59,961 nucleotides of DNA from an uncultured Bacteroidaceae bacterium (GTDB lineage: Bacteria; Bacteroidota; Bacteroidia; Bacteroidales; Bacteroidaceae): the NCBI GenBank assembly GCA_944320785.1, contig CALUIR010000016.1:1-59961 (forward strand), given 5' to 3'. The notes below the pieces were generated by a model. It was not told where the DNA came from. It worked only from the letters and a program-made list of their open reading frames with translations, and searched no databases. The position numbers were made by a program, and so were the translations under genes. This document shows positions 54,342 to 59,961 of the stretch, in pieces; position 1 is the first letter of the stretch; every line of letters starts with the position of its first letter.

Positions 54342-55550
54342 ATGAAAGCATTAAGAAATTATCTGGATAAGATAAAGCCGAACTTTGAGGAAGGCGGGAA
54401 GTATCATGCCTTCCGGTCTGTGTTTGAAGGGTTCGAGTCTTTCCTTTTCGTGCCTAACGCCACATCAAAGTCAGGGACACATATCCATGATTCGATAGAC
54501 AGCAAGCGGATTATGTCGATTGTGGTCATCGCGTTGGTGCCGGCTTTGCTGTTTGGCATGTATAACGTGGGCTACCAACATTATTTGGCCATTCAGGAAG
54601 ATGCCGGCTTTTGGGCGGTTTTCGGGTATGGCTTTTTGGCCGTGTTGCCGAAGATAATCGTGTCCTATGTCGTGGGGCTTGGCATTGAGTTTGTCGTGGC
54701 CCAATGGAAGAAAGAGGAAATCCAGGAAGGTTTCCTCGTTTCGGGCATGTTGATACCGATGATTGTGCCGGTGGATTGCCCGCTTTGGATTCTGGCGATA
54801 GCCACTGCCTTTTCTGTGATTTTCGCCAAGGAAGTCTTTGGCGGCACGGGCATGAACGTGTTCAACGTGGCGTTGATTACCCGTGCGTTCCTGTTTTTTG
54901 CCTATCCGACAAAGATGTCGGGCGATGCCGTTTGGATTAACACCGACAGCATTTTAGGGCTTGGCAAGGGACAAGTGGTCGATACGTTCACGGGAGCCAC
55001 GCCGTTGGGACAGGTTGCTGTTTCTCCAGTCACGGATCCTGTCATTGTCAATGCTGTGGGCGAGCCAGCCTCTTTTTGGGACATGGTGGCGGGATTTATT
55101 CCCGGATCCATCGGTGAGACCAGCGTGATTGCCATCCTTGTTGGGGCGGCCATCCTGCTGTGGACGGGCGTGGCCAGTTGGAAGACCATGTTGTCCGTGT
55201 TTGTCGGAGGCGCTGTGATGGGCTGGGTGTTCAATCAATGGGGGCCGGACACAGCGATGGCTCACATGCCCTGGTTCCAGCATTTGGTGTTGGGAGGCTT
55301 TTGTTTCGGCGCCGTGTTCATGGCGACCGACCCGGTGACTTCGGCGCGTACGGAGACAGGCAAATACATTTATGGTTTCCTGATTGGCGTAATGGCCATC
55401 ATCATCCGGGTGATGAATCCCGGTTATCCGGAGGGAATGATGCTTGCCATCCTGTTTATGAATGTGTTTGCGCCGTTGATTGACTACTTTGTCGTGCAAG
55501 GCAACATCAAGCGCCGCGAGAAACGCTTGTTGAAAACAACAAATAATTAA
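54342..55550 (+). CDS. nqrB: Na+-translocating NADH:quinone reductase subunit B
   Basis: Membrane subunit with about ten helices carrying covalently bound FMN and riboflavin, central to sodium transport. The flavinylation site is visible as DTFTGATPLG with T220 as FMN-bearing threonine. VFEGFESFLFVPN, GGTGMNVFNVALITRAFLFF and GCxFGAVFMATDPVT-like GGFCFGAVFMATDPVTSART match the family. The frame extends three bases upstream as TTG; the ATG at 54342 is used. 402 residues. The flavin transferase (ApbE) needed for attachment is not encoded in this window. Confidence 0.97.
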   Translation: MKALRNYLDKIKPNFEEGGKYHAFRSVFEGFESFLFVPNATSKSGTHIHDSIDSKRIMSIVVIALVPALLFGMYNVGYQHYLAIQEDAGFWAVFGYGFLAVLPKIIVSYVVGLGIEFVVAQWKKEEIQEGFLVSGMLIPMIVPVDCPLWILAIATAFSVIFAKEVFGGTGMNVFNVALITRAFLFFAYPTKMSGDAVWINTDSILGLGKGQVVDTFTGATPLGQVAVSPVTDPVIVNAVGEPASFWDMVAGFIPGSIGETSVIAILVGAAILLWTGVASWKTMLSVFVGGAVMGWVFNQWGPDTAMAHMPWFQHLVLGGFCFGAVFMATDPVTSARTETGKYIYGFLIGVMAIIIRVMNPGYPEGMMLAILFMNVFAPLIDYFVVQGNIKRREKRLLKTTNN

Positions 55551-55557
55551 AAAAGCG

Positions 55558-56253
55558 ATGACGATGAATACAAATAGTAACTCATATACGATTATTTATG
55601 CTTCGGTGATTGTGGTTATCGTAGCATTCCTGCTGGCGTTCGTCAGTTCGACATTGCGTGACAAGCAGCAGAAAAACGTGGAGTTGGATGCGAAAAAGCA
55701 GATTCTTTCGGCTTTGAACGTCAGGAACGTGGAAAACGTGGATGCGGAGTATGATAAATATGTGAAGCGGGACATGCTGATGGATGCCGATGGCAACTTG
55801 TCGGAGAACACCGGCGCATTCGCCACTGCATACGAGAAAGAAGTGAAGGAAAACAACCGCTACCATGTGTTCATTGCGGAAGTGGACGGCGACACCAAAT
55901 ACATTTTCCCGGTGTATGGCACGGGGCTGTGGGGAGGCATTTGGGGCTATGTGGCCTTGGATGACGACAAGAACACGGTGTTCGGCACTTACTTCTCGCA
56001 TGCCGGCGAGACGCCAGGATTGGGCGCCGAGATTGCAACGGCGAATTTCCAGGATGAATTTGTCGGGCGGAAGGTGCTGAAGGACGGCGAAGTGGCTTTG
56101 ACAGTCGTGAAGCATGGCAAGGTGGCCGACGCGGATTATGAAGTGGATGGCATCTCCGGCGGAACGATTACTTCGGATGGCGTGAAGGCCATGCTGAAGA
56201 ACTGTTTGGACGATTATAAGGTTTTTCTAACTAAAGAAACAGTGGAGGATTGA
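55558..56253 (+). CDS. nqrC: Na+-translocating NADH:quinone reductase subunit C
   Basis: Subunit with one N-terminal membrane helix ([20 protein letters not shown]) and a periplasmic FMN-binding domain. The flavinylation motif reads [13 protein letters not shown] with T203 as FMN site; the residue before it is G rather than the A of the usual [16 protein letters not shown] and [12 protein letters not shown] are typical. 231 residues, shorter than proteobacterial NqrC (about 255). Starts 7 bases after nqrB; an ATG two codons later is possible. Confidence 0.96.
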   Translation: MTMNTNSNSYTIIYASVIVVIVAFLLAFVSSTLRDKQQKNVELDAKKQILSALNVRNVENVDAEYDKYVKRDMLMDADGNLSENTGAFATAYEKEVKENNRYHVFIAEVDGDTKYIFPVYGTGLWGGIWGYVALDDDKNTVFGTYFSHAGETPGLGAEIATANFQDEFVGRKVLKDGEVALTVVKHGKVADADYEVDGISGGTITSDGVKAMLKNCLDDYKVFLTKETVED

Positions 56254-56257
56254 AGCA

Positions 56258-56893
56258 ATGGGAAAATTGTTTTCTAAGAGGAATAAAGAAGTGTTTTCTA
56301 CCCCTTTGGGCATGAATAACCCGGTCACGGTGCAGGTGCTGGGCATTTGTTCGGCTTTGGCCGTGACAGCCAAGTTGGAACCGGCCATTGTGATGGGGCT
56401 TTCGGTCACCGTCATCACGGCTTTTTCAAACGTAGTGATATCTTTGATTCGCAAAACGATACCTAACCGCATCCGAATCATTGTGCAATTGGTGGTGGTG
56501 GCTGCGTTGGTGACCATTGTGAGTGAGATACTGAAAGCCTTTGCCTACGATGTCAGCGTGCAGCTTTCCGTTTACGTCGGCCTTATCATCACGAACTGCA
56601 TCCTGATGGGACGCTTGGAAGCGTTTGCCATGGCGAACGGCCCGTGGGAATCATTCTTGGACGGCATCGGCAATGGTTTGGGGTATGCCAAGATTCTGGT
56701 GATTGTGGCATTCTTCCGTGAACTGTTAGGTTCAGGCACATTGTTGGGCTTCAACATCCTGAATTATGCGCCGCTCCAGGAACTGGGCTATATGAACAAC
56801 GGCTTGATGCTGATGCCTCCGATGGCGCTTGTCATTGTGGCCTGCATCATCTGGTACCAGCGTTCGCGGCATAAGGAATTGCAAGAACAGTAA
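56258..56893 (+). CDS. nqrD: Na+-translocating NADH:quinone reductase subunit D
   Basis: Integral inner-membrane subunit with six helices; with NqrE it binds an iron cofactor between the two halves. [20 protein letters not shown] with the conserved cysteine, [19 protein letters not shown] with the second, and [21 protein letters not shown] are family marks. 211 residues. Four bases after nqrC. Confidence 0.96.
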   Translation: MGKLFSKRNKEVFSTPLGMNNPVTVQVLGICSALAVTAKLEPAIVMGLSVTVITAFSNVVISLIRKTIPNRIRIIVQLVVVAALVTIVSEILKAFAYDVSVQLSVYVGLIITNCILMGRLEAFAMANGPWESFLDGIGNGLGYAKILVIVAFFRELLGSGTLLGFNILNYAPLQELGYMNNGLMLMPPMALVIVACIIWYQRSRHKELQEQ

Positions 56894-56912
56894 TCTATCA
56901 ATATAGAAGAAT

Positions 56913-57539
56913 ATGGAACATTTTTTTAGTTTGTTAGTCCGCTCCATCTTTGTGGACAATATGATATTCGCGTTCTTCTTGGGCATGTGTTCTTATCTGG
57001 CCGTGTCGAAGAATGTGAAGACCGCGTTGGGATTGGGTGTAGCCGTGACTTTTGTCTTGGTAGTTACGCTTCCTGTGAATTATCTTTTGCAAACCAAGGT
57101 GCTGGCTGCCGATGCGATTGTGGAAGGCGTTGACCTCAGTTTTTTGAGCTTCATCCTTTTCATTGCGGTGATAGCTGGCATCACGCAGTTGGTGGAAATG
57201 GTGGTGGAACGTTTCAGCCCTTCGCTTTATGCTTCGTTGGGCATATTCTTGCCGTTGATAGCGGTGAACTGTGCCATCATGGGCGCCTCGCTTTTCATGC
57301 AGCAGCGCATTAATTTGGGTGCAAGCGACCCGAAGTACATTGGCGATGTGTGGGATGCTGTTTCTTATGCCTTGGGCTCAGGCATCGGTTGGTTGCTTGC
57401 CATTGTGGGTTTGGCGGCCATCCGCGAGAAAATGGCTTACTCCAATGTACCTGCGCCTTTACGCGGCTTGGGCATCACGTTCATCACTGTGGGGCTGATG
57501 GCCATTGCTTTCATGTGTTTCTCTGGGTTGAAAATCTAA
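56913..57539 (+). CDS. nqrE: Na+-translocating NADH:quinone reductase subunit E
   Basis: Membrane partner of NqrD, inverted in topology. [20 protein letters not shown] and [17 protein letters not shown] carry the two conserved cysteines that help hold the intramembrane iron centre. Six helices, 208 residues, normal length. Twenty bases after nqrD. Confidence 0.96.
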   Translation: MEHFFSLLVRSIFVDNMIFAFFLGMCSYLAVSKNVKTALGLGVAVTFVLVVTLPVNYLLQTKVLAADAIVEGVDLSFLSFILFIAVIAGITQLVEMVVERFSPSLYASLGIFLPLIAVNCAIMGASLFMQQRINLGASDPKYIGDVWDAVSYALGSGIGWLLAIVGLAAIREKMAYSNVPAPLRGLGITFITVGLMAIAFMCFSGLKI

Positions 57540-57560
57540 TAACGGAAAGGATTAGGAACA

Positions 57561-58835
57561 ATGGATACAAATTTAATTTTAGCAAGCATAGGTGTATTTT
57601 TAGTCGTGATTTTGCTGCTGGTCGTCATCCTGTTGGTGGCGAAAAAGTTCTTGGTGCCTTCCGGCAATGTGAAGCTGGCCATTAATGGCGACAAGGTGTT
57701 GGAAGTGGCTTCCGGCTCCACGTTGTTGAATACATTGTCCGTAAATGGCATCTTCCTTTCTTCTGCTTGTGGAGGAAAAGGCTCGTGCGGGCAATGCAAA
57801 TGCCAAGTCCTGGAAGGAGGAGGCGAGATACTGCCTTCAGAGTTGCCCCATTTCAGCCGCAAGCAACGTCAGGATCATTGGCGTTTGGGTTGCCAGGTGA
57901 AGGTGAAAGGCGATATGTCCATCAAGGTGTCGGAATCCATCTTGGGCGTGAAAGAGTGGGAATGCGAGGTGATTAGCAATAAGAACGTGGCGACTTTCAT
58001 CAAAGAGTTCATCGTGGCGTTGCCTCCCGGCGAACACATGGACTTCATTCCCGGTTCGTATGCGCAGATTAAGATACCCAAATTCTCCATGGATTATGAC
58101 AAGGACATCGATAAATCGCTGGTTGGCGAAGAATATTTGCCTGCATGGGAGAAGTTTGGCTTGTTTGGCCTGAAGTGCCGCAACGAGGAAGAAACGATTC
58201 GTGCTTATTCAATGGCCAACTATCCGGCCGAGGGCGACCGCATCATGCTGACCGTACGTATTGCCACGCCTCCTTTCAAGCCGAAAGAGCAGGGCGGTGG
58301 CTTCATGGACGTGATGCCGGGCATTGCTTCTTCTTATATCTTCACGCTGAAGCCAGGTGACAAAGTGAAGATGAGCGGCCCTTACGGGGACTTCCATCCA
58401 ATCTTCGATTCTAAGCGGGAGATGTTGTGGATAGGTGGCGGGGCAGGCATGGCGCCGTTGCGTGCGCAAATCATGCACATGACGAAGACATTGCACACCA
58501 CCGACCGCAAGATGTCTTATTTTTATGGCGCCCGTGCGCTGAACGAGGTGTTCTACCTGAACGATTTCTTGGAATTGGAGAAAGAGTTCCCGAACTTCTC
58601 GTTCCATCTTGCGTTGGACCGTCCCGACCCTGCTGCCGATGCGGCGGGCGTGAAATATACGGCGGGTTTCGTTCATCAAGTGATTTACAATACTTATTTG
58701 AAAGACCACGAAGCACCGGAGGACATCGAGTATTACATGTGCGGTCCCGGCCCGATGAGCAAAGCCGTGGAAAAGATGCTTTACGACTTGGGCGTGCCAA
58801 GCAATATGTTGATGTACGACAACTTCGGGGGCTGA
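57561..58835 (+). CDS. nqrF: Na+-translocating NADH:quinone reductase subunit F
   Basis: Electron entry subunit oxidising NADH. An N-terminal membrane helix (LILASIGVFLVVILLLVVIL) anchors a [2Fe-2S] ferredoxin domain (about 35-125; CGGKGSCGQCKC and a later C in RLGCQV), an FAD domain with RAYSMANYPAEGD, and an NAD(P) domain with WIGGGAGMAPLRAQI and the C-terminal YDNFGG. 424 residues, full length. Last gene of the operon, followed by a terminator. Confidence 0.97.
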   Translation: MDTNLILASIGVFLVVILLLVVILLVAKKFLVPSGNVKLAINGDKVLEVASGSTLLNTLSVNGIFLSSACGGKGSCGQCKCQVLEGGGEILPSELPHFSRKQRQDHWRLGCQVKVKGDMSIKVSESILGVKEWECEVISNKNVATFIKEFIVALPPGEHMDFIPGSYAQIKIPKFSMDYDKDIDKSLVGEEYLPAWEKFGLFGLKCRNEEETIRAYSMANYPAEGDRIMLTVRIATPPFKPKEQGGGFMDVMPGIASSYIFTLKPGDKVKMSGPYGDFHPIFDSKREMLWIGGGAGMAPLRAQIMHMTKTLHTTDRKMSYFYGARALNEVFYLNDFLELEKEFPNFSFHLALDRPDPAADAAGVKYTAGFVHQVIYNTYLKDHEAPEDIEYYMCGPGPMSKAVEKMLYDLGVPSNMLMYDNFGG

Positions 58836-58858
58836 TGCCTTCAGGTTCAGATAAAGGG

Positions 58859-58887
58859 AAGGATGCTGCCAAGCGGCATCCTTTTTT
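58859..58887 (+). terminator. Terminator of the nqr operon
   Basis: AAGGATGCTGC pairs with GCGGCATCCTT around a CAA loop (11 bp, one G-U), with the T run 58882-58887. Confidence 0.85.
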
Positions 58888-58939
58888 CGTGCCTAGCATT
58901 TTCCCAGGTGGAGGCAAAGCCGTATCTGCGCAGAATCCG

Positions 58940-58947
58940 TATATTTG
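58940..58947 (+). promoter_or_regulatory. -7 element before the broken acetyltransferase
   Basis: TATATTTG, 27 bases before the ATG at 58974; no -33 match. Confidence 0.5.
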
Positions 58948-58973
58948 CGTAGAATTAGCAAACAGGTTGAAGT

Positions 58974-59560
58974 ATGGAAACAGAATATGAGAAATGCATG
59001 GCGGGAAAGCCTTTCGTGGGAAGCCGTGACCCTCGGATTGTGGAAATGACTTTGCGGGCGAAACGTTTGCTGGCACAGTTCAATGCTGCGGATTATGGCG
59101 ACACGGAACGCAGGATGGCATTGCTGCGCGAGTTGTTGGGGCATGTGGGGACACCTGTGCATGTGGACGTGGATTTCCACTGCGAGTATGGGAAGAATAT
59201 TTATATTGGCAACAAGGTCATCATCAACATGAACTGCACGTTCGTGGACAACCTCGCATCGATATTGGCGACAACGTGCTGATTGCCTCCAATGTGCAGA
59301 TATACACGGCCACGCATTCCACTGTGTTCAGCGAACGAATGGTTGAGGATGCGGAAAATGCAGGCGATGAAATCTGTTATACCATTGCCAGCCCCGTCAG
59401 AATAGAGGAAGGTGCATGGATAGGCGGAGGAGTGATCATCCTTCCCGGGGTGTCCATTGGGCGCAATTCTGTGATTGGAGCAGGAAGCGTGGTGACGCGT
59501 TCCATTCCTGCCAATTGTGTGGCGGTGGGCAATCCTTGCCGGGTGCTTCGGAAAGTGTGA
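58974..59560 (+). pseudogene. Maltose-type O-acetyltransferase broken by one missing base
   Basis: Two frames join into one left-handed beta-helix (hexapeptide) acyltransferase of about 195 residues, the usual size of maltose/galactoside O-acetyltransferases. The first part (58974 onward) gives EYEKCMAGKPFVGSRDP, then NIYIGNKVIINMNCTFVDN, and stops soon after. The second frame, open from before 59255, gives RIDIGDNVLIASNVQIYTAT, then H with the catalytic histidine, and ends GAGSVVTRSIPANCVAVGNP. A single base lost near 59253-59254 (between the VDN and RIDIG codons) explains the split. The frame-2 start at 59276 is only a GTG. It may be a true pseudogene or a sequencing error; the promoter and ATG are intact. 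Confidence 0.8.
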
Positions 59561-59670
59561 ACCGATAGTGGGCTGCTGATGGGTCAGCGTAAAGGAACTT
59601 GCCATCTTTCGGAGAAATGAAACAGGATATGGCCGGCAAGGCAGGTCCGGATGCTATCAGGCGGGAGTGC

Positions 59671-59760
59671 AAAATCATTGGGATGCATGATGCAAAACAT
59701 TCCAATGATTTTTGAAATCTTCCTGGACTTATGCAAGGATTTTCACCAATAAGATTTCAA
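59671..59760. repeat. Long hairpin and degenerate repeat, copy C
   Basis: In the 59561-59885 gap, 59671-59685 pairs with 59698-59712 as a 15-bp stem (one G-U pair) around a 12-base loop. The downstream string GATTTTTGAAATCTTCCTGG (from 59707) resembles those at about 24663 and 47781. The hairpin ends in T-rich sequence and could stop transcription, but it is over 100 bases from any gene end. No gene is visible. Confidence 0.55.
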
Positions 59761-59816
59761 TTCTTGGGTGAGAGCAGGCGGCATTTATGGCAGAACCCGA
59801 AAATTTGCAGGAAAGT

Positions 59817-59847
59817 TTTGCCGGTTTTGGAAAACTTCTTATCTTTG
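59817..59847 (+). promoter_or_regulatory. Promoter of tRNA-Pro
   Basis: TTTG (59817-59820), 19 bases, TATCTTTG (59840-59847), 38 bases before the tRNA. Confidence 0.7.
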
Positions 59848-59885
59848 CATCCGCTTTTGCATCGGGAATGTCCCGTCAAGGCGTT

Positions 59886-59960
59886 CGGGGTGTAGCGCAG
59901 TCCGGTTAGCGCACCTGCTTTGGGAGCAGGGGGTCGAAGGTTCGAATCCTTTCACCCCGA
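59886..59960 (+). tRNA. tRNA-Pro (anticodon TGG)
   Basis: A full cloverleaf fits: acceptor CGGGGTG with CACCCCG, anticodon stem CCTGC/GCAGG with loop TTTGGGA giving anticodon TGG, T arm with GGTTCGAATCC, discriminator A at 59960. The window ends one base later, so whether CCA is encoded cannot be seen. Confidence 0.96.
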
Positions 59961-59961
59961 C

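Overview
The window reads as chromosomal DNA of a member of the order Bacteroidales (Bacteroidota). The signs are a SusC/SusD pair, hybrid two-component regulation of a glycan locus, lipoproteins with Bacteroidota-type lipoboxes, several promoters of the TTTG-N(18-21)-TAnnTTTG type, a complete nqrABCDEF operon, and four secreted proteins with C-terminal domains of the type IX secretion system (T9SS) kind. The T9SS cargo points to a T9SS-bearing lineage (for example Prevotella/Paraprevotella-, Tannerella- or Porphyromonas-like) rather than a typical gut Bacteroides. Genus cannot be settled from the sequence alone.

Layout. 1-5214: a TonB-dependent receptor followed by a lipoprotein made of two tandem beta-helix-like copies, closed by a strong terminator. 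5307-6440 (minus): hemW. 6441-6910: intergenic region with a 21-bp palindromic repeat array and, nearer the next gene, an 11-bp direct repeat at 21-bp spacing that may be an activator site. 6911-18644: a compact fructan utilisation locus (susC, susD, GH32 fructosidase, MFS sugar transporter, PfkB fructokinase, fructose-type hybrid two-component regulator). 18733-20199: Wzi-like outer-membrane protein. 20292-21022: a kinase-like gene broken by one missing base. 21216-24447: manC-gmd-fcl, the route from mannose-1-phosphate to GDP-L-fucose. 24448-25071: terminator, a 23-bp palindrome array and degenerate intergenic repeats. 25072-36835: four consecutive T9SS cargo genes (two Omp28-like thioredoxin-fold proteins, a 1514-residue propeller/FnIII/adhesin protein and an M6 metalloprotease). 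37219-42050: a giant BadF/BcrA-type acyl-CoA dehydratase activase overlapped by a TetR regulator, with a palindromic operator candidate at the promoter. 42044-47444 (minus): sugar-phosphate transferase, DedA, TPR protein, glnS. 47445-47955: palindrome-dense intergenic DNA. 47956-49704: phoU, a candidate small RNA, and an EFR1-like ferredoxin. 50165-52786: DUF5686 outer-membrane-type protein. 52952-58835: nqrABCDEF. 58974-59560: hexapeptide acetyltransferase gene broken by one missing base. 59886-59960: tRNA-Pro(TGG).

How it fits together. The fructan locus would bind and import fructo-oligosaccharides (SusC/D), release fructose in the periplasm (GH32), move it inward (MFS), phosphorylate it (fructokinase) and sense it (HTCS). 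GDP-fucose synthesis, Wzi and the polyprenyl-phosphate sugar transferase all concern surface glycans. The NQR complex supplies a sodium gradient. The least described parts are the T9SS cargo cluster, the activase/TetR unit, the receptor plus duplicated beta-helix lipoprotein pair, and several kinds of palindromic intergenic repeats.
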